Positions 22,834-34,640 are shown, counted from the first letter of the stretch. The stretch is DNA of 64,000 nucleotides from Isoetes taiwanensis (GCA_021234155.1 JAJEKV010000047.1:8720033-8784032), one strand, 5' to 3'. Translations and numbers: made by a program. Notes: generated by a model from the sequence alone, not told the origin.

Positions 22834-23998
22834 TTGAGAAAGTTCATAAACTTGTGAAGTAATACCTGTTGGGCAATTCTATTGTCTGCAACATAAAGCC
22901 AAAAGCAAGGAAGTGCAATGCACAAGAGAATAGGATATGCATGACTCCAAAGAATGCAGCTGCATGCAATGAACTATAGTCCCCTATACAAAGTAAAGAA
23001 GTAAAGAAGAATTATGGAGGCATTATGTGGCATTTTCAGCTTTGAACATAACTGTCTTAAGCTTTTGGTCAGAGCCTAAACTATAGGTGCTGGCTACCTG
23101 AACAGGAAGCTTATTAAACTATAGGTGCTGGCTACCTGAACATAGTGCTTCCTCATCCTAATTGAACCAATATGAGCACATAAGAAAATCTTTCAATATG
23201 GTGTGGTCTGTGCTCTAGCTAGATACTGAAATGTACAACACCAAGCATATGAGCTGCTATCTAGAAGACACTGCTGATTTGCTTATGCCATTTTGTGCAA
23301 CAGGCATGTCAATGCACTATGCCATTCCCAAACAATCAGATACCCATGAACATCGACATATGAAACAGGGTTAAATCCGCAAACAGAGTTTCGCGGGGAA
23401 TGCTTCTCCACGTGGCGAAACGTGAGCATTCGGCAAAAATATTTTCTGTTACGGCCAGCCAATATTGGCCGGCCCTTAAAAATGCCAAAGGCACCGCCAC
23501 GTTCGCATAGATATTTTAAGTGCCGGGAATATATTTTAAAAATGCGTGGAAGATATTGTTGCGGACGAATTTATGGCTTGTAAGTTTTTTAGTGGCTATA
23601 ATAATAAAATTTAAATTTAATTGCCGTAGTGGAATCTCACCCTTAGATTATGATTTAATCGTGTGAAATGTAAGAGACTAGGGTTTCGATTTGGCTTCCT
23701 AAAACTTAAAAAGGCTTCACGTCGGTTGTAGGTATGGCGAAGTTCTCTCCAGGTGGCACTTATAGTTTCCGGTGGTTGGTAATGTCTGTTGACATCTCTC
23801 ACGAATTTGCACGAAGGTTAGTAGCTCTACTTTAAGTCTTGATTTTAGGGTCCGCTCCGGAAGATTTCCATATTCCATAAGCATGTAAAAGATATTCAAT
23901 GGATACAGAGCAGTAATTGTAGTACCCTAGGGAGTGATTAGACAAAGGTCAAAGGGATTTTCCCGCATTTGGGCCTTAAGGAGAAAGGGATAGAATGT

Positions 23999-24340
23999 AT
24001 TTCGATTATGATCTGGATGGGTTACCATTTAGTTCGGAAAGGCGAATTGGAAGCGCTCAATAAGGAGCTATTAGATTTGAACTTTCTTGGTGTGATAACT
24101 CCATTACTGAAGTTGTGAGTGAGTGTGAGGGCTGCAACATGAATCTTGGTGGGCAAAAACATGCTCTAAGCAAGTATGGCTCAAAAAAATATCTTTGGTG
24201 GCGACAAGCGATATAAACATAAAGAGCAAATAGAGGCTTCCTCGAAATGAGTATTCCCGATACACAAGCATCTCGAAGATGGTGAATCGATCATGAAGAA
24301 CAAAGGTATAGGGGGGTATTTTATTGCAAAGCTTATTAAC
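23999..24340 (+). pseudogene. Copy A of the unassigned acidic exon
   Basis: Collinear with the open exon at 39076-39390 of copy B, but broken by several small insertions and deletions. For example CCTCGAAATGAG here stands against CCTCTGAAATGAG in copy B, and GAATCGATCATG against GAATCTGATCATG. The changes concentrate at CTG/CAG, so the breaks could be consensus errors rather than real decay. Confidence 0.7.
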
Positions 24341-24862
24341 AATTTGTTGGGTGGATTACATTACATGAATATTGAGCTGGCGATATCTATACATTAGTTT
24401 ATACTCTAGGTTGATGGTTATTTGTTAAATTGAAATAAGTGTAGCACTTCCCCCGCCATTTTTCTTTTGAGTACTAACATAGGGCAAAGGGATACAAAGG
24501 GTGAAGGGCTATAAGCCGTGAAAACCAATGTACCTTTTGGCCCTTCATGTTTTACCATTTATATGCTAATTCATGATTGGCTGATTGATTGCAGTGCGTG
24601 GTTTTCACCTCCTTTATCTACCATTTGCTCGCTTGGATGTGTTCTCTTGGAAAAGGCTGGGGAATGGAAGATATGGATTTGGAATATTTCTTTGCGATGG
24701 TGACTCAAGTTCCGTTTAAAATTATGAAAACATCGATAGCATTATACTTTTGTTGTAGATGCAATAAGGTACGAAATATAGGTTTTATAATCAAGAAATT
24801 TTGAAACAATGGAGCAGATCGGCATTAGGTCAAAAACAATGGAACGGTCGGCATATATTAAT

Positions 24863-26556
24863 CGTGGACGTTCCAAAGACGATTATACGGTCCCGGGGCG
24901 TATCTTTGTCATTGCCCCGCCAGCATTTACCACTCCGACCGACGGTACGCCAACGTAGCGCCAGCGGGTAGCCCCTAGGGGGCAACTTGCAAGGAGTGTG
25001 CATTTATTAATGTGCACATTTAACCATGTGCACATTTATCTAGGTGCACATTTTCCCATGTGGACACTTTTTATGCCAAGTGGGCCATACCCATAGGTGC
25101 AATTAATGTGCACATTTTCCAATGTGCACATTCATTAATGTGCACACATTTCCATGTGAGCACAATTGGGTGCACCCATTTCCATGTGGGCACATTTGGC
25201 CACCTAGCCCTTAAAGGCAAGTGGGCCCATTCCCAATTATCCCACATGCCTAAAGGGGATAATTGGAAACCCTAGCCAACCCCTTGTCTATTTAAGTAGG
25301 AGAACCCTAACTTGCCCATTTTTCGTTTCTAGGGTTTTTAGAGCTCTGTTTTTGATCCGCCCTGGGTCAAAAGCGCCTCCCGAACTGGCCCGAGAGAATT
25401 GCATCATTAGTTTTCCTTGATTCGAGCATCTCACAGGATGGTCGAGCCTCAGTCGGGAGGAGGAACTCAAGGATCGGTATTTAGGCAATTTAATAGTCTA
25501 AACCCCATTTGACCATCGAATCAAGAGGTTTAGCCTCTTAAATTGCCCATAGCAGACCTTCTAGATCTCTAGATAGCGATTCTAACTAAAGAACCTAACT
25601 CTATGATGTAGATTAGATCTAGTTCTTTAGTTCTCTCGTGAAGTATATGGATGATGTATCTCTATGAACTCCTTGTATTGGGAAGGGGGTAGAGACCTAA
25701 AAGCTTTGTAGTTGATGCTCCTAGAGTAGCCTCTCTAGCACATTGTAGATTCGCCTGTGGTACAAGAACCACACCTGGTTGTGGGTGAAGGGGCCGACCG
25801 GCTAAGAAGGAGGTTCATGTCGACTCTTGAACGATCCCTTTGGCGTGTAAGGCCTACCGGGGATCATTGTGACTAGGTCTAATGGCTTACCACCGAGTGC
25901 TTGGGTAAGGCATGGACTCGACACCCGTGAAGTGGTGTACACTTTCCGGTGGGGTTCACGGATCACAGGCGGTGGCCCTCTAGTCACCTTTGAGTCAGCA
26001 TGTAGATCTGGAGGGAGTGATCCCTTCTCGCCCCATCGAACCGGGAAGATGAACCCGGGAGTAGCCCTTTTGGCTATGCATCCGGCTGGCTCTGATCAGT
26101 CCCGACACTTTTTCAGCCTACTCGCAAAGTGTGCACGCAGGAGGGGCGGATGGAGTGGACAACCCTAAGCCATGTTCTTATGCCGACCAAATCCATTGCC
26201 ATGAATTCGGCATGCGCAATGAACTCACGGAGACCCAAGCCGTCGGTCATCCCTTTGAGTCTGAGCCTTGGGTAGGATTCCCATATGTATTGTGCTGATC
26301 TTGTCTATGCAGATGTGATGGACCACCCTTCGAGGTGGATATGTGATGTTATTGTATACTGACATGTATGTTTACGCTTCCGCAGCTAGGTAGGCCCTGA
26401 GGGAGACGGGGTAAATGACCCCTTCACTCTTCCCACTGGAACCCGTTACGGTTGCAGTGTTATGTGGAGGGCCCTGTATCGGCATGGAGCTGGTATGGGG
26501 GATGAACTCATGTTTGTATACGGTGAGTGCACCGTATACGAGTAGGGGACGTCACA
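24863..26556 (+). repeat. 5' LTR of the 11.5-kb retrotransposon
   Basis: 1694 bp, collinear with the 3' LTR. The U3 part (24997-25205) carries about a dozen GTGCAC-type units. A TATA-like CTATTTAAG lies at 25288-25296. The last 41 bp contain a perfect hairpin at 26516-26539: GTATACGGTG, loop AGTG, then CACCGTATAC. Differences from the 3' LTR cluster at CAG/CTG sites. The left-end hairpin of the 3' LTR (34737-34765) is degraded here. Confidence 0.92.
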
Positions 26557-26557
26557 G

Positions 26558-26570
26558 TGGTATCAGAGCA
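26558..26570 (+). promoter_or_regulatory. Primer-binding site (tRNA-iMet type)
   Basis: TGGTATCAGAGCA lies one base after the LTR end. TGGTATCAGAGC is the usual complement of the 3' end of initiator tRNA-Met in plant Copia and Gypsy elements. It shows the transcription direction is +. Confidence 0.92.
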
Positions 26571-26914
26571 ATGTTCTTGGAGACCAAGAGCAAAGCACTG
26601 ACCATGCTCCCAGTAGTACTAACTTGATAGGATTCTCAAACCTGTCGAAGAATGTGGAAAAGTTTTTTCCCATTTTTGTAGTGTATGCTAAGCTAGTAAC
26701 AGTTAGGAGCATTGGAAAATAAGAAGTTAGAAGAATTGGAACATAAGAAGACTAAAAATTAGTGAGCCAAGCCTCGAAAGTGAGCAACGTGTGAGACATT
26801 GATCTTAAAGTGATGAAATTTAAAAAAAAAGTAACTTGGTAATTCGAATTTTAAGCTAGGAATTAGCTAGATTAGCCTTTTTAATCTATTTGAACCTCAT
26901 CTTAAAAGAATTCC

Positions 26915-26995
26915 CACAGTAGCGGGAATTGAACCTCCCACCCACAGGATTGAACCCCCCCAAACCCTCCCGTGCCAACCACTGAGGGCGGGCAT
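26915..26995 (-). mobile_element. tRNA-like SINE head inside the retrotransposon leader
   Basis: On the - strand an A-box-like CCCTCAGTGGTTGGC and a B-box-like GGTTCAATTCCCGC occur in tRNA order, separated by a long G-rich spacer that repeats TTCAATCC. It does not fold as a complete tRNA. It is probably a SINE head or tRNA relic inserted between the primer site and the H3-like frame. Confidence 0.5.
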
Positions 26996-27139
26996 CATTT
27001 GTGTTTGAATTATAATTCTTAATTAGATTTAAGCTTTAATAATGTTAGATAATATTAATGGCTAAGCCTTAGACTTAGAACCAAGACCCTTAAGCTAGAT
27101 AGAGACGGCATCTTGATAGACACCAAGCCTCCGATCGAC

Positions 27140-27388
27140 ATGACGCGCACCAAACAGACCGCTCGACTTCCTCGACAAGGCGAAACAGCCAGAGGCCAAG
27201 GAGGCCGAAGGAAACAAGAAGAGGAGAGAGCAGAACGAGAGCGGGAGGCCAAGGGTCAAGAAGTAGCAGAGCAGAAGCTGGTCCAACATTTTGAAGACTC
27301 AACAGCCTGCACAGTACACGCCAAGGGAGTAACTCTAATGAAGAAAGATATGCACTTAGCCAGTCATATCAAAGGCGAGCCTTATTAA
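27140..27388 (+). CDS. Histone H3-like peptide (H3 tail plus end of H3 fold) encoded by a retrotransposon
   Basis: This 82-codon frame is the first intact frame after the 5' LTR. Residues 2-9 are TRTKQTAR, identical to the H3 tail from Arg2 to Arg8, including Lys4; the position of Lys9 is Leu. Residues 10-40 are a highly charged linker (RRKQEEERAERE) unlike H3. Residues 42-82 align without gaps to the last 41 residues of H3 with 21 identities by my count, including FED, C, HAK, VT, KD, LA and GE. This covers the end of helix 2, loop 2 and helix 3. Helices N and 1 and most of helix 2 are missing, so it cannot form a normal nucleosome core partner. It could mimic the K4 tail or bind H4 weakly, or be a decayed captured gene. 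The frame opens 27 codons before the ATG, but no other ATG is present. The homology is secure; the function is inferred. Confidence 0.8.
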   Translation: MTRTKQTARLPRQGETARGQGGRRKQEEERAEREREAKGQEVAEQKLVQHFEDSTACTVHAKGVTLMKKDMHLASHIKGEPY

Positions 27389-27529
27389 TTTCGTAAATGA
27401 TAAAATTTGTTTAATACAAAGTGTTTTAGAGTAAATTATAAGTGTATAAAGTTACTTAATTAAGTTGAGTTAGTAAGTTTTAGCTTTTGTTTTAGTCAAA
27501 ACAGACATCCTAGGCCAATTTGAGAGGAT

Positions 27530-27811
27530 GTCTCACACGTCGCGCCAGGACAGAAAATGAAAAGTTCATTATCGGCCCGGGCATAGCGTGTGAGACCATA
27601 TTCGGAGACCATGCCCCAAAAGTGCCCAAAACTGCTCCAAATCGACCAAATAAGGGGTCCATTCTGCCTAACTCGACGAGATAAGTAGGATTAGACCCTT
27701 ATATCACCCAAATTGGACAAGTTTAACCCATTTTGAGCCAATGTCTCACACGTCACGCAGGAGACGAGATAATGAAAATCTCATTTTCGGGCTGGGCGCA
27801 ATGTGTGAGAC
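27530..27811 (+). promoter_or_regulatory. Duplicated stem-loops in the retrotransposon leader
   Basis: GTCTCACACG (27530-27539) pairs exactly with CGTGTGAGAC (27587-27596). A second unit 213 bp on has GTCTCACAC (27743-27751) pairing with GTGTGAGAC (27803-27811). The sequences between the arms are related (AATGAAAA, TCATT, TCGGGC). GTGTGAGAC recurs singly at about 26789 and 31719. Position and duplication resemble retroviral-type packaging or dimerisation signals, but this is inference. Confidence 0.55.
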
Positions 27812-27819
27812 CTCCAAAT

Positions 27820-30800
27820 TTTGAACCTCCATAACTTGAGCTACAGAGCTCCAAATCGCCTGAAATTTGTTGCGTTAGGACCGTTAGACAGCCTAGAATC
27901 CATTTATGATCTCAAATTAGGATAGAAATGTCAAACCCCATCTCAAAATGACCAAAATTGCTCAAACCCTTGAATTGTTTTTCCAAACTGTAGTTTGTTT
28001 GTAGATAGAAGCATACCCCATTAGTAGCTCGCAAGTATTGCTCTCGGCTCAAATCTGATGCCTTACTCCTACATAGAAGTTCCCAAGAACACCCCTTTGT
28101 TATAGTCATCTAGACCTCAGCATAGCAACCCAAGTCCAACTCTTCGTACATCACCTCTGCTCATGGCCAAGGCGTAAACCCTGACCTAATTCTGCGTCCT
28201 TCTAATAGAGTTTGACTTATATAGCCGCCACATTGACACTCCCTATTGCCAGGATACTTAGAAAGGAGCTAGAGTCTAGAGCTGCTCAAGTCACTCCATG
28301 TGTAGATATTGGACCCCTCCCTCAAACCAACTTTGCTAAGACCTTAGAGTATGCCTCAAACATCATGGATGTTTTGCAAAACAACCCTCATTTCATGCCA
28401 TACCACACGTCCTAATGTCCATAGACTTGGAGATTATAGATATGTCTCCAGTAATGCAGCTCGAGCCATCTTGCTTGCTTATAGAGCCTAGAATGTTGTA
28501 GGAGAGCCCTCCAGGTAGACCCTTAGACTCTAGGATATACGAGAGTTGCTTTCGAAGTACAGGGCCAGAGCCACAGATGAGCTAGAGGCGCAACTTCTTG
28601 AAGACATCAAGGTCCCAACCGATGTACAAACAGATAAGGAGAGGAGACCGAAAAGGCAGACCCAAGAGAGAGAAGCACAACGACAAACACCTCAATCGAC
28701 AAACGAGTAGAACAGGACACCACCGGCCTATCATCAATCTTCATCAAATGGGAAGAATATTTAGTAACCAACGGCATCAAGAATTTTCTAGATGTCAACC
28801 TCCCGGCTACCACGACGAGGTCACATCAGAAAGAGGATCTCGACGCCTTCACCGACTCGACGCACATGAGTTTCAAATGGAAGAATACAAGGCAGCAAAA
28901 TATAGGTGCAGGAAGACGTTAGACATCGATGCCGCGTTAGCATCACGAGCTAGGGCCGAGGGCATAATCTTTTCGTCGAGGAGAGAAGTCATGGCGACAG
29001 AGGCGTATAGAAACCGGAGGGAAGACCACCACGACCTTGCAGCCCAAAGAAAGCTCAAGCGAACGTCATGCAACGTCAACAAAAGGAGCAACCAAGCTAA
29101 GCAACAACAAAGCACCTAAGGCTAATCGGGGACAAGCTTCCAGCTACCTTGCACCAGCAGGAGAATTTTCATCGGTTCCAAAAAGTAGGAGACCATGAGG
29201 GGGAGGAGACGCATATCAAGGAACATCTCCGACTCGAAGGCCTATATCAGCACTAGGGGCAAGATCAAGGAGGAGAATATTATGCTCAAACAGAATTCGG
29301 ACCCGTGAACACCTAGAAACCAAAGGAAGGACGGCTTTACCACGCCAGCCAAGGAGTGCGAGACTCGAATGGTTAGGGACCCAAAGGACGGAGGAGGCGA
29401 CCCTAGCCGCCAGGTACAAATCACCAAAAGGCGACCCGGAAGGAGCCATGGTAGGGGGCAATGGAGATGACCACACTTCCGGCACATGAGAGCCACCTCG
29501 GAATGAAGCAAAGCCCAAGCAACAGAGTCGCACTTTCGAAATTCAACTCCGCGGGGAATGACAATGCCCGCCACCGACCACGATCTCGTGAGCTTGAAGA
29601 CATTCAAGAATGCCCGTACCGCAACAGCCGGGTGACCCTACTCAAGCTTCGACCAATGGCACGCATAAAATCAGCAATCTTGCAACGACACACCGCATGT
29701 AGGGACGTGAGCGGTTACCGCATTCCTCACGACGGACATACGCATTAATGAGGAGCATCTTTCTCAAGGGATCACATCGACGAACACTCTTCGCAACTGG
29801 TGGCGACGAACTCGGATCAGACATGAAGCTCAACAATAGTAGCAGCATCTCAAGGAATCCCGGAGTCAACCAGAACGAAGAAGATGCAGCAAAACCGAAG
29901 GATCAAATGCGATAGGAGGAGGGGAAACCCTAAAGGAGTATAAACATTTAAGTAGATATTCGTAATTGTTTTGGAAAAGTGGATGAATCAAAATCCCAAT
30001 GTAAATGCATATATGTCTATTGTATATCTCGGGTGCTCACAGATATAGTGGAGAAAGATGAGTTTAAAGTCATGTTTTATGGATTTAGCGCTTAGATCCG
30101 GAAGCTCCTTCACTTCGACTACCAAATGGGGAAGCAAGGAAGCACAACTATAGCCCAAGACCAAAATGGAAGAGCAAGTACGAGGGAGAACAACCAGAGG
30201 CCAAGCAAACCTTCGACTCCAAACACTTCGGGAAATGCCCTCAAGCAGAAGACTGCTCGGACACCCAATGTTAGAATAAGAGACAACACCGGTCATGTCA
30301 AGATCATCAACGCGGCACCAGGACATCGTCAGGGCGCAACACTACCTCTTGTAGCAGTGGCAGCACTTGACGAACTTATGACACGAGTGGCCTCAACAAT
30401 AGAAGGAGGAACGCCCCGACATCAACGAGCCAACTAAGAAGGCAACATCTCGACGACCATAATTCCACCTTGTGGTAATATAGGGTGATGCGCTATGACA
30501 CGTGTATTAGATGGAGATGCACTTACGAAAGGCACTGTGACGAGGAGATATGCCTTCAACAACTAGGTGATGGCTTCGTCAGGTACTCCTACCAGTAGTT
30601 AGAAGAGAAGAAGCCGATCGTATCTCCGACATGGATAGCATTCGACACCTTAACGACAAGGATAGCAACTGAAGCACCTTCGACAAAAAGAGAGAGTTCA
30701 AGATAATAGCCAGGCTATTCAACGACAAGAGTATATCTAAGGCAAGTACTTCTTCAACTCAAGGGTCAAGCTGCGCAGATATAGGGATCCATCACCCCGA

Positions 30801-33800
30801 CAACATAGCCAGCAGGGAGGAGAGCCATGATGCTTTACTTGCCAGAGAGGCCGACATGCATAGAGGGGCAAAGGTCAGGAACTGAAAGCTGCAGAAGTGC
30901 TAGCAACCAACTTCTTCCACGAACTCCCTAGAGGCAACAGGAGGATCAAAACTGACGAGCACAATCAAAGCCACCGGAAGGTACCTCAAGACAAGAAGAC
31001 GGCATAGTACTGTGGAACGTGACAACGTCCAAGCCATGTGATCGAGGAGATCAAACAACGAAGTTTGGAAGCTCGATGGAGAAGCAACTAGGCGAGGCGA
31101 GCCGATGACTTGCACGCGGACTTGCATGCAACTTGGTGAACCCAAGGATGGACGATTCAAAGAACAACTGCAGAAGAGAACAATTCCAGAGGAGTATAGC
31201 CAAAGGAATCGCACACAACCTCAAGAGACGCCTCTAAATAGCTTCAAGTATCATGAAGGGGAGAACAATTACAGCCCGAGAACAGGATCAGGAAGCAGAC
31301 CGAAATGTCGAAGCATCAATGACCAGCACACCTTTATTTAGAATGTGATGCAAAGCGTGTTGTGCCATAGCTGACAAATACCGGAGGGTCCAAGTATATC
31401 AACAAGTTACCCCGGAGTACGAGCCGACGTACAAATAGGAGGATATAGATCGTCAACACCATTGCACCAGGAGGAACACCGATGACATTGCCAAGGAGTA
31501 GGTGCGCAACTCGAAGGGAGGCACAAGGGAGACCTAATAGCTCTAGTAGTAATTGTAATTATGTAAGCTATATGTTTTGCATGTATAGTTCCCTTGTTAT
31601 TCCTTCCGTCCCATAGCGTAACAGATCAAAGGAAGAGATGTCATGCAAGTTGCAGGGGTGAAGCAATCAACATCGTCAACACTCTTCGGGCAACACGATA
31701 ACGACAAGAGGACTCGACGTGTGAGACATCGATGGAGTCGAAGAAACAATATCGGATACAGAGTCGTCCTTTAGCTGCCAAGACAAAGAGTTCAGGATGA
31801 AAGATCTTTTTCAACGGCACCACCTTCAAGCTTTTGAAAAGCGGCATGGAAGATTTCAAGTGATCAACTACACCATCAAGCAACAATGAGAGGCTTCTAA
31901 CGAACAAAGTCAACCTCTACATCAAAGAGGAGCCACCGTCAAGGAGACTGAAGTATCGAGCGACTCGGAAGAACGTCACCTTGCTACTTCAAGCAGGCAA
32001 CAAGTGGATGAGCTTCTAGCAAGCTCAAGGATCTAAGGCCATGGGGCCTAGTAGGTTAAATGTAGGGATGGTAACATCCATATTGGGATTAGAAGGCAAT
32101 TCCGGATATTCTCGTTGAAAGGATTGCCCAATTGGGAAGCAAACGCATAGGAGTAACTAAAATTATACACGATTGTTAACAGACATCCAACATATTGAAA
32201 CCACTTGGTGAGATTGATCACCTCGCTAAGAAGGAATCATTACTAGGATAATTGTTGACCATGTATAAATCTAGTACCTCCAAAGGAATAATCCAACCGA
32301 AAGAAAAGAAGTAAGCTAACAAGTCCGGCCAACTTGTTACGATGGCATCAATTCGATTGGTAGGAATATTCCAAGAGTTTAAATAACTAAGAAAGGGGGA
32401 ATCTCTAGAATATAAAAGAATAATACATGTAAGGTACATCTAAAATAAGAATTATAGTAATCAAATAGTCTTTTGAGACAAAAGGAATTGTCGTCATGAC
32501 AAAACCTTGTGGTTTAGAATTGTTAACTAAGTAGGTAACCCATAACTATATTGAAATAAATGATAACATAATATGTGCATCCATCTTAGATGGGTATATA
32601 TGTCAGCTAAGGCTAGTAAATTAATATGCTAAGTAAGGAGCGTATAACCTCTTAAGGGGAGAGAATAGATATGACGTTGTGTACAATGTCATTGAAGGGG
32701 TGCAGGACCATTTTCTTTTCGAAGAAAGTGGGAGGGCTCAATCTTAGGATTGAACGTACTTGCATCGAATTGACCGAACCGTAGAATAGAGTTCACTCCG
32801 GCAATGGCCGAAGCGAGTAGAGCGTAAGATAGATAGATAGATAGCTCAGGAGGCCTTCAACGGCGAGACGGACGTAGTAGCTAACTACACCAACGAAGTG
32901 GAGCAAAACCATGGGAGCAATGCAACGACCAAGTCATCTCCAAACTACTCGACGCCGGCTCAATGGGTGGATGTGGTCTAGCTTTAGGTAAGGCATGCGC
33001 ATGTATTATAAGCTTTAATATGTCTATTGATAAGTTAAATATAGATCCTAATAACTGCATAGAAATTGTTGTACGTATATGTATCATAGGGAAATAAGTT
33101 AAATAACAACGATAATGTCAGGTAGCATGTTAATTAATCCTTCGCAAGGATGCAATTCCTTCCAAGGATAGCTAAATGACCTCGGGGTCCTTATAAATAT
33201 AAATAGAAAATAGAATTCGGATATACTTAAGTGCATCTTAGGGATATACTTCCAAGGGTAATGCAGGACCCAAGGAAGAGAATAAAAAGCACATCTAATT
33301 CTTGTGTATGATAATTAAAACATTGTCTATGTAACAATAGGTCTAAATCAGGGTTATTGTTTAAATAATCGCGATCTAAAAGTCGTTAAATATTGTAAAG
33401 CTTAGAGTAAATATAATTGTACTATCGGAAGTAATGTATCCGATACTATGATAATGTTAATTCATAAATATTACCTTAGGGTAATTATGTTAATCACATG
33501 CATTAAAGGAGCCAAACAAAAATCAACTCGGGCATGTCGATTTGTGTTTAGATTAGTTTCATGTGTAGTTAAGATTAATCCACGATGCAACCTATGCCGG
33601 TATGGGTTGCATCGCGCGTATTTATCGAGGATGGGACCACTACGGTGATCTCTAGGGCGTGGTGTAATGTCAATGTAGGCATGACCGCGTTTCGCTTGGA
33701 CGAAAGTGGAAGGTAGATTAGAAAGTCTACTGTCCCCACGGAAGTAGGCGACCCTCGAGAGAAAGGAGGTCATTGAGAGATGCATTGATAGGAAAGGCAC

Positions 33801-34080
33801 CTTTAGCCCCATATATGCTTTGATAGGAGGAATCTATCCTTCACGCCCCATATATACGTGAAGGATATCCTCCACTTGGGCAACTAGAGGTGTAGGCATG
33901 AGCGCATATAGGCATATAGGCTGTCTCATGCCATAATGGAAGATTCACCCCTCTTCCTCTGTAGGAGATTAGCCATGCATCCATGTAGATAGGTGGGGTG
34001 GTCACCATATAACCAAAATTTTATTAAAAATTAAAATGGTAATAACGTGAGGGTCCAACAGCAGGCCAATAGAGCACTCC
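27820..34080 (+). other. Retrotransposon interior without recognisable gag-pol
   Basis: Purine-rich on the + strand with many CGAC and GAAG words. Several frames of 70-170 codons exist (for example 28598-29119, 29461-29748, 30126-30437). None shows protease, RT, RNase H, integrase, zinc-knuckle or chromodomain motifs, and on the - strand none does either. A (GATA)n run lies at 32829-32842. Small-indel damage, real or from sequencing, could hide an old polyprotein. Confidence 0.6.
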
Positions 34081-34084
34081 GGAG

Positions 34085-34640
34085 GGCAAGGAGGTCGAGC
34101 TACGAAGACTTGCAACACAAATTTTGTTGTAATGTGTTGCAAGGGATGAAGAGTACCTTAGAAGTGTAAATTTTGTATGAAATTGATAAACTTTGATAAA
34201 CTTAAATGTTGTATTAAGTAACGTTAATAATTACCTTGCGTGGATTAAGTTATGAAGTGATAAGTTAATTGGATAATGAAATAGTACAGTAATGTCTTAA
34301 ACATTACCTTAGAGTAATTCTAATAATTAACATAGTAAGTATGTAATTATAGATATTGTAAAATTAATGCAGGATTTTAAGGTGCGAAGACTTGCAACAC
34401 AAATTTTATTGGAATGTGTTGCAAGGAATGAAGAGTACCCTAAATAATAATTGTATATGAAAGTGTTAAATTGTGATAAACTAAATGTTGTAATAACGGA
34501 GACTAATAAGTACCTTGTTTTAATAGAAGTTACGAATTGACAAGTTATTTGATAATGTAATGGTGTAATAATGATTTAAAAATATTACCTTAAGGTAATC
34601 TTAATAAATGTGTAAGTATTATAATAGTATATCGGATGCA
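34085..34640 (+). repeat. Two-copy tandem repeat before the polypurine tract
   Basis: Unit of about 290 bp: CGAAGACTTGCAACACAAAT at about 34097 recurs at about 34386, and each copy ends in an ATTACCTTA-GGTAAT block. The second copy has the perfect palindrome ATTACCTTAAGGTAAT near 34586. A third, partial ATTACCTTAGGGTAATT lies at about 33470. Confidence 0.75.

Larger units (their letters stand above)
20035..23642 (+). mobile_element. Pack-type PIF/Harbinger-like element, 3.6 kb
   Basis: TIRs are GGGTGAGATTCCACTACCG (20035-20053) and CCGTAGTGGAATCTCACCC (23624-23642), inverse apart from one position. The target-site duplication is TTA at 20032-20034 and 23643-23645. Copy B of the segmental duplication shows the unoccupied site at about 38722-38732 (ATATTTAGATTATG), with a single TTA, which fixes both ends to the base. 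The inside holds fragments of a receptor-like kinase (+ strand) and of a PPR protein (- strand) but no transposase. Carriage of host gene pieces between TIRs is the definition of a Pack-TIR element. Confidence 0.9.

Noticed and set aside
27140-27388. A normal host histone H3 gene
   Set aside because: It lacks about 60 residues of the core fold including helix 1, and it sits inside an LTR element.
28598-29119. Gag-like basic protein of 173 codons in the LTR element
   Set aside because: It is rich in Arg/Lys but shows no capsid, zinc-knuckle or other gag motif; the composition reflects purine-rich DNA.
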